Assembly: GCA_016758965.1 (NCBI GenBank)
Contig: JAEPRB010000118.1
Coordinates: forward strand, 1 to 64,000
Length of the DNA stretch: 64,000 nucleotides
Origin: Circinella minor
Lineage: Eukaryota; Mucoromycota; Mucoromycetes; Mucorales; Lichtheimiaceae
Reading direction: 5' to 3'
Made by a program: the position numbers and the translations under genes. Below are positions 38,601 through 51,140 of the stretch, one piece after another (position 1 is the first letter of the stretch; each line of letters begins with the position of its first letter). The notes under the pieces are model-generated. The model was given only the letters and a program-made list of their open reading frames with translations, ran no database searches and was not told the origin of the DNA.

Positions 38601-40458
38601 CTTGGACGATGTTTATGTGAATAATTTCTTATATAAAGAAATTAGGTATATATATATCAATAAATCATGTTCTATTTATTTATTTTTCAATGCTATGGTT
38701 CAAACTTTTTATTCTTTATAATGACTGTTTATATTTAATTGACTGAACACAACACATATACTATAATTTTTTTTTAAAAAAAATATGATTCGCCACCCTG
38801 CAATACGTGTTGTAAATTGCCTGTTAAAAAGAATTTATTAGTATATATAATGCAAAGTGTCTTTTAAAACAATCATATACAAAAAATAAGTTTTAGTTAT
38901 TATCATAAATCAAAAAATTTTTGTTTATATCCCCCAATCTCCTGAGTGAAAAAAAAAGTAGTATTCTCATATAATAGCGCGCATTGCAGTAATTAAAGCA
39001 TTTAGATAAAATAAACTCGATTATAATCCTTATTAATTTTCTTCTCCGTGTTTGTTTCTTATTCTGAGTTTATATATAATGCTTATTGTAAATCATTATA
39101 TATTTTCTTTTTACACTGCTGCATACTCTCTTCTAAAATATATGCTATTATTACATAGCTCCTTTTGATGAAAACAAAAAAAAAAAAAAAAAAAGGTAAA
39201 AAAAAAAAAAAAAAAATTTTTTTGATCTTCTCTACACTACATGTAAATAAAGTTATTATTTTTTAATGATAATGATGGAACATATAAGTAACTCGCAGCT
39301 CTGAATCGATCAGCTAAGAGACGAGGAAGATGATTTTACGTACTAACTAAACAAAACAACAACCTTGGTAATATTATTCACCACTATTACACTTTTATGG
39401 GTATTATATAGCTTACGTTAGTTTGAATACCGAAGTACCTTCAACAATACCGAAGAAAAAACATCTATTTATTTGTTTTGTGGAAAAGATATCATAGTAG
39501 CTATTACTTTATTCAATTATTCTTTTTGTAACTATACGTATTGTTAGATGAATTTTTTTTATACTACCTGTAACTTGGTTACATACTGTATTTGCTTTAT
39601 TATGTGTATGTTGTCCTAAATCCTTCTAACTGTTTTTCGACCATACAAATAAGTAAAATAAATCAAACAAAGGACAACCTGTAGATTATTTTATTCTTGA
39701 TAACTAAATATTAGCATTTTTCTCTTTTATTTACGTAATGATCAACAAGAATAATCGTACTATTCAAGTGAAGCCCCTTAAACACGACGACATCCTCCAC
39801 ATTCTCCTCCCTGCCGGGTTTCCCCTTCAAAACACTGTAGCCACATATTAGGGAGAAAGTAGTAGTGTATGTATGCATGTATGTATATGTGTGGTGTAAA
39901 TAATGCTTATGCATTAGTTGATGAAATCAATTAATTATATAAAAGTAATAACGATCAATATAGACAATAATCAGTTATTGAAATAACATAAATTATTCTT
40001 ATGTTTATTAATGTTAAAAAAGAAAAAAAAAATAAAGAAGATGATAATAAGAGAAAGAAGAGAAAGAAAAAAAAAGTTTACAAAAATAATATATTACAAC
40101 TTTTTCTTTTTTTGGAACTCCAAAAAAATAAAAATAAAAAGATATCGAATATATATAAAAGAAATGTTTTATGTTTTGATGAATTGATATGTAAATTATA
40201 ATAATGTTGTGTAGAATGCTTTGTTTTTTTGTTTTTGAGTTTGCGAATTTGTAACTTAATGAAACTTCTCTCCAAAATGGTGTCGTTATTGATGACCGTA
40301 TTTTAATTCATGTAGCTATGATTTATTCCTAATTACTGCTGCTATAATTATTTATCATAGTAGATCGTTCGTAACATATGTCAATTATTTTTGGTTGACG
40401 ACCGTTGTTCGCTCTTATACTTTGGAAGAAAAAATTTTAATAGTGTACGACACCTGTA
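35610..40458. other. 4.8-kb gene-poor AT-rich region
   Basis: No convincing gene was found on either strand. The left end (35610-36400) is rich in A/T homopolymers and AAG repeats and should carry the promoter of the coiled-coil gene; a GC-richer patch is at 35820-35920. Farther on there is an A-run/T-run cluster at 39174-39223. A + frame at 38237-38554 begins MAKRRSYEQLNNSD but turns into AT-driven residues with no domain. The right end is the 3' flank of the cyclin gene. Noncoding RNA genes cannot be excluded. Confidence 0.45.
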
Positions 40459-42317
40459 TTATTGAACTGCATCGAGAATTAAAGTATTGGAAGATGGCTG
40501 TGGAATAGTTGAATGGATGGATCTTCTTGTGCCAACCTGTTTAGTAGAAGAATTTCGATGATGATGTGGTGATGTTCCAATTGTATTTACAATCTTATAA
40601 GAGTTCATTATATTCTTTACAATATCTAGTTTACTTACAATTAATAATAGATTCTTTCTTTTTTGGTAATCAAATTATTCCTATCTGATTCTTTTTTTTT
40701 TTTTTTTACCTTGTAATGCTTCATAATTATCTTCCATCATTTTACCAAAATCTCCATCCACTGGAAATTGTTTGTTATTTAATCGATAAGCAAGTAAAAG
40801 ACATCCAGCTGCAATTAAATGTGGTTCATAAAGTAAACACAATATTAATCGTAAACTAACAATAAACAATAAATATTCATGTTAATTAGCATTCATTTAT
40901 ATGAAATTGAAACCATTTACTTATTTATATTTTTTTATATATATTTTAGTTACCTATCATTTACAAATGCCCATGCTGCTTGTAAAGTATTCTCAGGAGC
41001 TAAAATATACAGTAATTTAATATATTAATTCAAGTTATCGGTCTTACCCGTTTTGAATATCTTCAACATATTTTCATTACATACTTCCTAATTCCTCAGC
41101 AAATTGTAATAATGATTGGTATGGATGTTCAACAGTGAAATCAAAACATAATATATCTAATAATAAATGCTCATTCGAAAGAATTGCTCTTCGCCACCTT
41201 TGAATCTAATAATAATAAAACTTATTTAATTTTGTCCTCAAAGTGAAAACTATAACAAAATGAAATATAAAACCCTTTTTTTTTTTACCTTTGGATTATT
41301 CTCATTATGATTTGAACGGCTACTTGCACGATATTGTATACATGCTTCAGCAACATCACTTGGTCTACGGGATGATTCTTCAACTTTACAAGCTAAATAT
41401 ATACATGTGGCAGCAATATGCTATAAATGAAATCGGAGAAGAAATAATAATAATAATGAGGGATCTGTGCGTTCCATGTGGGTGGTTTTCTATGTGTGAC
41501 ACATAGACATACACAACTACTTTTAACTAATCATCTCTCCAATTATTTTCCTTCGTTCAATATTAAGAAAAAAAAACCAACCTCGTATCTATGATTATTG
41601 AATGACTCTCGTGAAAAAAATCGATGAAAATATACCATCGCAGTACTTATGGTCAATTGTGGTCTTTTTATAAAGAAATATATATATATATATAAAGAAG
41701 AATTAGATCAGTATTTTTTGTTACTGTTCATAGTAACAGATAAAACGAGAATAACAATAATAATAGTAATTTGGTGATGTTGGAAAGGGAAAAAAAAAAG
41801 GAAAAACAAAGAGGAGAGAGAATGGGATTAAGTTGGTTCAAAATAAAAATAAAAATGAAGACTTACAATTCAAGACGACAACCTGTAGCTTGAATAAATG
41901 TACAGCCATATATTCGTTGTTTACGTTCTTCAGCGACATCCATGGCTCCAGAAGCAACGGATGGAACATGTTGTAATTCTTGAATCGTAAAGTTCCACTA
42001 AATTATAACAGTAAATGAGCTTTCTTTTTTTCTTCTTTTTACATTATGAATAGTTTATATATATAACACAACCCTCAACAACCACACATGTACAACAGAA
42101 AGCTATAATTTCTAATTATATTCAGTGGTTGGTGTGCACGTTTAGTTGTGTTCCCTATTCTCTTTTCTCAACTTTTTTTGGACAAAATATAAAAAAGAAA
42201 GTAAATTGTGACAATTAAATGGGGAAAATGTTCAAAAAAATAATATATAAAAAGAAAAATAGGGAATAAATGTAATTAAATGTTAAGAAAAAAAAAAGGA
42301 AGTACCTGATCGACCAT
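40459..42317 (-). CDS. Cyclin (cyclin K / Ctk2 / Pch1 type, transcriptional CDK partner)
   Basis: About eight exons join in frame from ATG 42317 (a 4-codon first exon, MVDQ) to TAA 40459-40461, about 300-330 residues. The start WNFTIQELQHVPSV corresponds to the W-F-...-L-x-x-T/V-P-S motif that opens cyclin K, T and L proteins. The first cyclin box has STAMVYFHRFF, HIAATCIYLACKVEESSRRPSDV and LLDILCFDFTVEHPYQSLL, the last close to cyclin K VEHPYQFLL. The second box covers APENTLQAAWAFVNDSLRL and HLIAAGCLLLAYRL. The Lys and Glu of the CDK contact (KVEE) are present. Transcriptional cyclins of this class activate CDK9/CDK12/Ctk1 kinases that phosphorylate the RNA polymerase II C-terminal domain. 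The tail after the second box is short and His/Ser-rich. Confidence 0.85.
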
Positions 42318-43203
42318 GAAGCCAAGTGAACAAGTGTAGAAGAGAAGATAAAAAAAAGAAAGAGCGGATTACATTTTTTGCAAGTCTGAAAAAGAAATAT
42401 AAGTGATTTTGGTAAACCAACTTGCTAGTAGGTCGGAATTAATTATTATTGTTGTTGGTTTAATTGTTCTAGTTAAGAAGTAGACGTCAAAAAAAATCGG
42501 GAATACACGTGTAGTAGAAAAAAAAAAGTGGGATCGATCAAATTTAATAAATGTTATTCCGTATATGCTGTCTTATGTCCATTGTGGAAAAAAAAAATTA
42601 GAAGGGGGATTTTTTTTGTTTACAATTTCATATCAATAACAGCATGATAATAGCCCTGTCAAATTTATAAATCATTTTCTTTATCAACGATTTACCCCCG
42701 TTATAACACTCATGCTTTTCAAACTGATGACCAGGGGGTGGTGAGAAAGAAAGATAGAAGGAAAAAACCAAATATCGTTTTACACAGACAAATTATTGTA
42801 AAATATCACTGATTATCTCAACTTTATTCAATAATGTATCCAAGTAACATACTTGGTTACATAGCAACAACAAGAACAATGATAATACAATGATAATAAA
42901 GAAAATTATTTCTCAGCATTTTTACCATTATTACTACCCCACACTTGTAAAATAAAAATTCATGGGTTAGATCAAAAATAAAAGTAACAAGGGCGTGAGG
43001 GTGATGATAAGAATAATACAGTGTAATGTTGATCAAAAAGTCCCTCGAGAATCCAAAAATCTTTTTGAGCTTTATTCAATATCAAATCCCCTTCCTAGAT
43101 ACACATCCCACGTTTGTTCTTTTCATTTTCATTTTTTTTAAAACCTTATTTTATATTACCAAGTAATTTTTTTTACTACTACTATCATTAAAACGAAAGC
43201 TTA
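42318..43203. promoter_or_regulatory. Divergent intergenic region between cyclin and DPBB genes
   Basis: About 890 bp between divergent genes should contain both promoters. Homopolymers are frequent (42509-42519, 42580-42600). No gene or specific motif was recognised. Confidence 0.45.
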
Positions 43204-44358
43204 ATGAAATCACTTTTGTCATTTTGTACATTTGTTGTGATAGCAGCATCACAGCAAGTTGTCTACGGTCAAGTCACTTATGATAGTGATGGTAGTATAG
43301 TCTTACCAAATAATAAGATGGCAGCTGGTCCTGGTGGAGCTGTTAGTTATAATAGTGAGGGTGGTATTGTTTTACCAAACCAACATATGGCAGTGTCAGA
43401 TGGTTATGTGGAAATGCCATTTCATATAAACAAAGGTTTCAGTGGAGATGGTAAGCTTCGACAACAAGCTCAAGGTGGTATTACCTATAACAACGAAGGT
43501 GGCATTGTTTTACCAAATAACTTGGCAATGGCAGCAAACAAGAATAATAAAGGAGGTAGTGGAATTACGTATAATAGTGATGGTGGCATCGTTTTACCGA
43601 ATCAGATGGCTGCAGCTGATGGTTATGTGCAAATGCCATATCATATGAATAAAGGTGGTAGTAACAATACTGGTGGAAGTACTAATAGGGGTGGTCTACG
43701 ACAAGCATCATCACAAGGTGGTAGCGGTATCACATATAACAGTGAAGGTGGCATTGTCTTGCCGAACAGTATGGCTCAACAATCAAGCAGCGGTGGTGGT
43801 TATAATCAAGGCACCGGTACATTCTATGATGTAGAAGCACGCGTTCCAACATGTGGAATGACGGCTAGTAACAAAGAAATGGTCGTCGCCTTGAATGCCA
43901 AACAAATGGGAGAGGATAGATCTAGCAAGAATCAGAATTGCGGTAAAAAAGTTGAAATAGCTGGACCTTCTGGCCAAACTGTTCAAGCCGAAGTTATTGA
44001 CTTTTGTATGACATGTGATGATGGTAAGTTATTATTTTTTTCCTAATAATTTCAGTATTTTAAATCAATGAAAGTGTTTTACGTATGTATCAAACTCAAT
44101 CTATTAATTATTTATTTTGTTATGTTTTAAATGATAAATATTATGTATATATAGGTGGTCTTGATATGTCCCCAGCAGGTAAATAAGAAATGATTATTAA
44201 ACAGACCATAATAGAAGAGTGGTTGGAAAATCAGTGTACTGAGATATAAGAAAAATGTTTTGACTTTTGAAATTAAAAAAAAAATTATTATAGTTTTCGA
44301 GAAAGTGGCAGACTTTAGTACCCAGAGCACCGACATCAAATGGAAGCTTATTAATTAG
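43204..44358 (+). CDS. Secreted DPBB (RlpA-like/expansin-like) protein with five internal repeats
   Basis: Three exons (43204-44023, a 24-nt microexon 44155-44178, and 44294-44358) join in phase for 302 residues. A signal peptide is visible (LLSFCTFVVIAAS, cleavage near VYG). Residues 23-200 hold five copies of a motif of type [VI]-[TS]-Y-[DN]-[SN]-[DE]-G-[GS]-I-V-L-P-N. They alternate with G/Q/S/N-rich spacers and two copies of GYV[EQ]MP[FY]H[IM]NKG. The C-terminal about 95 residues form a double-psi beta-barrel: GTGTFYDVEARVPTCGMTAS, VVALNAKQMG, NCGKKVEIAGPSGQTVQAEV and IDFCMTCDDGGLDMSPAVFEK, with the usual conserved Asp and Cys pairs. Fungal proteins of this type sit in the cell wall or medium and may bind wall polysaccharides. 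The repeats were not recognised. Confidence 0.88.
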
Positions 44359-46430
44359 TAACTTTGTAGACAATTATCAGTTTTCCTTTCTCCTATCAAC
44401 TTCCAAACACTTTACAAAATAAAGCATATTTGCCATATTTTACCATATTTTTTTTCCATTTGATATTCCACATTTCTCTCAGATGTAAAAAAAAACAAAA
44501 ATGTATTTGCTCTGAGCCTACGTACAAATCATTTTAATATTACTGGTACATACACAATCTCAGGATCTCATAAAGAAACTCATCCTGAGTGCTATTTAAC
44601 AAATCCCTAACAAAGAGAAAAACAAAAATAACCATCATATTGTATTTTAATACATAACGAAAAAACGTTTTGCCTTCCGCTACTGTCCTTACTAAAAAAA
44701 AAAAAGGTCACTCTAATGTTTACAGGATAAATGTATCAGTTTGAGTTGACACCATCTTAAAAGTGGTTAAATTATCAAATCTATTATTGAGCTATAGTAG
44801 CAATATAGAAAAACTACGTAACTAGAACGTCATCTAATATTTTTTTATAAAGAATGAATGGCTGTCTTACACGTACGTACTGTCGCATCGATAATATTTT
44901 GTTTGTGAAAAATGATAGTAAAATATGTATACGATTAGCTTTTTTATGCTAGTCTTTGTAATTATAATAAGAGATCAATATATATGAAAAAATATGTGAG
45001 TTATTGTACATTTATACCTTTTGCTATATATCAGTTCTTTATGTATCCATATTGTAAATATTTAGATAGTGTTTGATAATAAATGCTGGTATACTGTATG
45101 AAAATAAATCTTTTGTGCAAGTAAACAAGGAAGAAAGAAAGGGATAAAACAGAAAGGGGGTGTTGATCGGTTTATGATTGTCTGTGCATTGGTTTCTTTA
45201 TTCCAAACCTTTTAGCGTATCATGCACCAGCCAAAAATATGCAAGCGAATTTTCAATAGAGAACAAAAAACCAACTCCACAAGTTACTTTTAAGCTGTAT
45301 TGTATAACATGGGAATAGCAGGTGTACATGTAGTTATTATGTACATGAGCCTCTACTCCTGTAATCACTGATAATTTTATACCAACAAGTAAAGTAATAC
45401 GTATAGGCATCACACAATAAACTCCTAACTGTCGAGATGTACTCAACAAGATTTGTCATACACGCGTTATACGTTACCAAGTAGATTGACGGTATTTATT
45501 AGTGTATAACATAGATCTCCTATCATACACCAATGGGTAGTTTTCTTATTTGCGTTCCCATTCTCACGCCAGGTCATAATAGTTTATAGTTTTCATTGTC
45601 AAGCAAATACAACAATTCTATTGGTTCCATATTAAAGGGTAGGTACATACTTTTTTTTAAAAAAAAATAACTTTATAACCTAAAAAAAAGAGCAAGCTTA
45701 CATGAAAATAATAGTAGTACAATGAAGAGAGATATAATAATGGTAATAAAACAGAGATCGAAAAATGACACGGATATATACCATTTATGGTGAAAAAACG
45801 ACAAAACATTAAAAATTCCTAAGCTTATTATTGGATGGCTGATCACTTTGAGATTATCATTGTATGTAACTGTTTTTTATGCGGCGCATTTTTAATTTTT
45901 TATTTTCTTTGTTTTATTGTATTGATCATCATGACATGAAACACAATGTTAGTGCAACGTTTTTATTCACTTTTTTTTTGGGGGGGGGAAGAAAAAGAAA
46001 GAAACATGACTTATTATTTTTATATTATAGGAGTAGGTAAAAAAAAAGTGCTTAAAGTTAATGGTAATAATTGATATCATTTACAGTGGAATTAAATAAG
46101 AACAGTATAACTTAGTTTGTGCAAAAATAATGTCATTGTTTTTTTACATTAAAGAGTTTTGAATTACAAAAGAGAATACTGCGTATTCTAAAAGTATGGC
46201 AGGATTGTCCTTGTAATGTCAAGATACATAACACATGTGCACTACGTATTTCAAAATGAGCATGTAAAATAGAAAGTAACAATGGTATTAAATAAATTTT
46301 TATGTATTTTGTACGTTTTATTGTTATTGCTAGTATTATTATTCTTAGAAAGGACATAATTTCGGTACGATTCTATTTCTTTACTATGCTTCTTTAATGA
46401 TAATGCTCTCCTATCTTCTCTCGTTCTTTT
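44359..46430. other. AT-rich intergenic region
   Basis: About 2 kb without a supportable gene. It contains ACGTACGTAC at 44871-44880, a T/A hairpin-like junction at 45652-45667 and a G-run at 45980-45988. Short minus frames at 45198-45449 and 46133-46357 show no domain. Confidence 0.45.
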
Positions 46431-46439
46431 GTATTAGAA

Positions 46440-47940
46440 ATACTGCTTACAAAGGCGTTTTTTTTCTCATTATTTAAAAACCAGCCACGTAGCTTATGGA
46501 TTTATTGAGTTTGATAATGACTAACAATGAAACAAGTCATCCATGATCCCATGGAATGGTAAATACTAACTAATAATAATAATAATACATTGTTTATGCT
46601 ATTGCATGTGATAATTAATAAATAAATACTATTAAGAATGTGACTGGTATTAGAACTAAAGTTGAACCAGTTCGAGTAGTAGAGATAGGAAATTATACTA
46701 AACAATGTAATACCTGTTACGCATGTGGAGAAAAAGGTAAAAACGCGAAATTAAAAGATTTTAGATTTGTGGGGAGTGATGTGTAAAAAAAGAAAAAAAA
46801 AGGGTTGAGGGAGTTAGTTCATTTAACCAAATAAAAAAAAAATATTGATATTTCCATCAATATCATTATTTGCAGAAATATCATTTATTTGTTATTATTA
46901 TTTTTATTTGGCAAAACATTTAGGCCATTATTTTTTGTAAATGCCTAAATAAAAATTATCGTGATAATCACTGTTGCAGAAAAGATCATAATAATAATAA
47001 TAATAATAATAATAACAGGTAATTATTAATAACTTCTACTATTTTTGCTTTTTAATTTCGGACGGAGGTGAGAAAGAGGAAAAATGAATAATTAAAAGCA
47101 TCATGATTAATCGGGTTAAAAACGTATAATGACGATGAAAAAAAAAAGTAATGTTTAACTCGATGAGAAAATAATAAAAAAAAAGGTAAGTGCTTTCCAA
47201 AACCCGGTTTTTATTGTGTTTAATATGGTTGGTCAATGCAGAGTATCGTCATACATAATCTTGTTTTGACAGTCGCTGTTGTGCGAAATGAAGAGTCTGG
47301 AATCACTTTTTTTTTGGGGGGAGGGGGGAACTGAGGATGAGAAAAAAAAATAGACAACAAAGAAAAAAGCACTTGGTGTGTGCGTTGCGTTATGTCTGTG
47401 GGGGTTATTTACTTTTACCAAATGTGTACAAGTGATGACCAACGATCATGCAACCCTCTGACATAGTGTTCTTTTTTGTTTCTCAGTCATAGTAACCGTC
47501 CAAATCGTTACTACTATAGCAAAAACAACAATAACAAAGAAAGGAAACGATATTCAAGTTGCGCTTCTGTCCCGCCATCATTCTCACCTTATCATAACGA
47601 TTATCACGAACAACAGCGTTCAACAAAGAACAGAAAGACGAGATAATTATACTGGTACTTTTAGCTCAAAACATACTCTCCTTATCGTTTCCATGACTAT
47701 AAATCATCTTCAGGTCGTAGTACTAGTCGACGTTATGGATCTTAAGTACCATCGCATCATTATCATCGGCCAACTCGTAATAATAAGAAATGTAGCAATA
47801 GCATGAGCAGTAACGATGGTAAGAACAGTGACAGTAATTGTTCTCATCGAAAATATCATAGAACTCGTTCACGTTCACAATTATCTCAACCTCGAACGCA
47901 TATTAAAGTTTCAGTACGTAGGAGTGATAATTGATCAGAC
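46440..47940 (+). pseudogene. Decayed SR-type splicing factor gene (RRM, CCHC zinc knuckle, RS tail)
   Basis: Three traces lie in order on the + strand. First, at about 46487-46565, an RNP1-like HVAYGFIEFDND followed by a broken NG-K end of an RRM. Second, at 46640-46735, a C-terminal RRM-like tail and YACGEKG, which after an intron at the G of GEKG continues HYFCKC at about 46920-46945. Together these give the CCHC spacing C-x2-C-x4-H-x4-C, but one extra T in a T-run (46928-46935) breaks the frame. Third, at about 47470-47937, one frame reads SHSNRPNRYYYS, SSSGRSTSRRYGS and YHRTRSRSQLSQP, interrupted by three in-frame stops (near 47643, 47661 and 47742) before its own stop. This matches the RRM-knuckle-RS plan of 9G8/SRSF7 and plant RSZ factors. 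It is probably a dead paralogue; a single T-run error would not explain the other stops. Confidence 0.65.
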
Positions 47941-48694
47941 AAAATAAATAGCAATATTAGTATATATAACAAAGAGTTGAGACCATCAAATCACAACGGC
48001 ATTAGAAACCAGTAAAGTCGCTTTTCACTTGAAAAGAAAAAGCACCAACAGAATTATAAGAATGATGATAACAATGTCATCTCTTCGGTATCGTCTTCAT
48101 ATAATGAATAAAAAAAGATATCATTGTGAATCATTTAAATAAAATATGTCACATTAAAAAGGAGAATAATAAAAATCTGAAACAATCCTTTTATTTTTTT
48201 ATATCTTTACAGTAATTTTGTTTAAAACTAACAAAGAAAATGAAAATTTTAGTAGCACAATAACATCAAAATCAAAAAAGGATGCTCCTTTAACAGTTTT
48301 ATTTTCAAATACATAATGATAATAATAAAAGAATAATCAAATAAAAAAACTGCAAAGATCGGACGTAAAAAATCATGCGTGTCTGTTGATGAAGTTTATC
48401 TTTGAACTCATTATGATGAACGGGGGATTAATCCAATAATAACATGCAGTGTTACAATATGGTGGACAATTATTCACAAGGTCCGATCTGCCTGCAAATG
48501 ATGAGCAAAATACTAACACCTGTGCACAACATGCGTTTTTTTATGACCCCCCTTAATGACTATTACCACTCTTCCTCCCCCTCAAATTTTTTTTTATCCT
48601 CGTCAATAATCTTTTCATCTTCCCCCCCTTCCTTTTTTACCTTTTTCAGCGAGCTACTTAATTCGCTTTTACTTTTTCTGCCCCTGATAAAGAA
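47941..48694. other. Intergenic region, promoter of the methyltransferase gene
   Basis: The left part continues the frame-broken trail of the SR-factor relic without a clear motif. The right part (48550-48690) is CT-rich (CTTCCTCCCCC, CTTCCCCCCC) and leads into the ATG at 48695, consistent with a fungal pyrimidine-rich promoter. No other gene was seen. Confidence 0.4.
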
Positions 48695-50762
48695 ATGTCA
48701 ATGACAATAAAAATGACACGGTTTTTTGCTTCTTTATTTCTTGCCACATCAAAAAAATCTCTTTTCATTTCCTTTTCTTCTTTTTTAATTTTCTTTTTAA
48801 TTTTTTTGTTATCTTTTCATATGATGTTTACTAGTAGTTATTCTGCTATTGAATTTCCTACTTATCATCAAGAACCTATCATGATTCAACAACAACATCA
48901 ACAAAAAATGTTATTAAGTCAACAACAGCAAAGACTTCTTCGTCCAGCTCGATCTATACATCGTATAGACCATCGCCGTCATCAACCTTCTATGGAACAA
49001 CAACTTCAACTTCAACATCATACTAAAATAGCTAAATCAGCTTCATTACCTGGGGCAAACACTCGAATTATTGTCAATAATAATAACAGTCCTAAATTAC
49101 CTCCATTGATGATGCGAACTCGTTCATCTTCCGTTACATCCAGTGAAATTTCCCCTTCATTATCTACAATCAGTAATAATAGTCTTCAACGGAACAATAG
49201 CGCCGAGAGTAGGACAATGACACCACTCTCTCGTGTGCCACTTCCATCTATACCGCCATCATTATCATCATCACCCGTTGTAACAGTAGCAAGTCCACAT
49301 GTCAATAATGGTAATAATAGCAATATTAATTATTGTACTATTAATAATAACACATCAACAATACTAGCACCAACATCATCGGTCGATCATTATCAACTAC
49401 AACTACAACAACGGAGACCCCCTTCCGTTGCTACTTTATTAGCACAAATACCAAGGAGGCCTACCACATCAGCAGTTATGAGCACCACAGAAAGTATTCA
49501 AACAACAACAACAACAACAACACCAAGCTTAAAAACGTCATGGAAAAATATGGTGAGCAATACTAGTTTGGCCATGTCACCGAAAAAACGTAAACAACAA
49601 ATGCAGGAAGAATGGGGATATATCTTGGCACAAGATCATGCTGAGCAAGATCGTTTGGTAGCCCAACATTATTTACTGCGGATTATTTTTGGTGGTGATT
49701 TTTCTGCTCCCGGTGTTGCTCATATTTTGGACCCACCAGCTTCTTCCCCATCTTCCTCATCATCAGCATCCTCGTCGTCTTCATCGTCAGCATCGAACAA
49801 CAACAACATTAGCAACAAGCCTAATGGTGCATCTTTCCGTCCTGTTGTACTTGATATTGGTTGTGGTCCAGGTGCATGGACCATGGAAATGGCATCCTTG
49901 TTTCCAAAAGCAACATTTATTGGTATTGACCAAGATCAATTTTTCCCACAAGACATTAAACCTAAAAACTGCCATTTTCGTCCTTATAATATTGAGCAAG
50001 ATGGAGGAACTTTACCTTTCCCAGATAATAGCATCGATTATATTTATCAACGTGACATGAATTGGGTTTTGACTACCGACTTGTGGAAAAACTTGATGAG
50101 TGAATACATGCGTATATTAAAGCCAGGAGGATGGGTTGAGTTAGTTGAGCCGGATCTCGAAACTCAAAGTAGTTTACCAAATGAATGTTTGATGAATGAT
50201 AAAAGTAAGTTTAAAACATATAATATCAATAGTAGTTTAATTTTTTATCATGAATCACTTACTGATTTTTATTTTACTTCGTTTGTTATTATTAGTCCTT
50301 GAAGGAATGATTCGCCGTCAACAAAATCCATATATGGCTCGCCACCTTTCTACGTTATTAGCAAGTAATGGATTTCGTCGTGTACAAAGTCAATTTCAAT
50401 CACTTCCACTGGGCTGGGACCCAGTAGAAGAAGAAGAAGAATCAACATCATCATCTTCTGATAATATTCAACAAAACCAACAATCAACAACAAAAAAATC
50501 AACTAGTTCTAATAGTAACAACAATAATAATACTAATAAGAAGAAGAAAAAATGTTCTGAACTTGCACGGCTTGCCGCTAGTCAACATTTATTTTTACTT
50601 CAATCCTTACGACCTTGGCTCTCTTTGGTCATGAATCTAAATATTGAAAAATTCAATAACCATATTATGGGCTTGCCCGAAAGCTGGCGACTTGGACAAA
50701 CGTATATTAATTGGCATTGTGCTACTGCACAAAAACCTCACTTACCACATTATCATCATTAA
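48695..50762 (+). CDS. Membrane-anchored class I SAM-dependent methyltransferase
   Basis: Two exons (48695-50203 and about 50296-50762) join in phase for about 655 residues. An N-terminal hydrophobic segment (about residues 22-48, FISFSSFLIFFLIFLLSF) predicts a signal anchor. A long Q/H/S/N-rich stretch follows to about residue 300. The catalytic domain starts near QEEWGYILAQDHAEQDRLV. It has motif I VVLDIGCGPGAWTMEMA, the acidic post-I residue in FIGIDQDQF, LPFPDNSIDYIYQRDM, and RILKPGGWVELVEPD, which is the Methyltransf_25/11 pattern. A serine-rich insert of about 35 residues sits just before motif I. A second low-complexity insert (S, N, Q, K-rich) lies in the C-terminal part. The substrate is unknown. 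Similar enzymes are expanded in early-diverging fungi, as I recall. It is convergent with GAA1. Confidence 0.85.
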
Positions 50763-51140
50763 TTGTACATTTTTTTTCTCATTTACATCATTCACCCATA
50801 CATTCATTCATTTAATTTTTTTTATTAATAGTTCATATTGAAACATATATACATTCATTCATTTGTTTTTTTATCATTTAATTATTATTTTTTCTTATTA
50901 CCAATTACTCCTCCTTTCCCCTTATTATACCATCTGTTTGTCCTCGTCAACCTTCCATCGTTATTATTATTATAATTGTATACCTCTTTTTGTTTTGTGT
51001 ACAAACTGAACTCTTTCCTCCCAAAAAAAAAATCAGTGTTCTTTTCTTCTTTAATGGAGAAATCTGTTATTGTTCTTTATTATATATATAAAATAAATGT
51101 ATTTACATTATTATTATTATTATAGTTATTAGATTTTTTA
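50763..51140. other. Convergent 3' region
   Basis: About 380 bp between the 3' ends of the methyltransferase (+) and GAA1 (-). It has a repeated CATTCATTCATTT motif (50802-50865) and an ATT tract at 51105-51125. No gene is visible. Confidence 0.5.
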
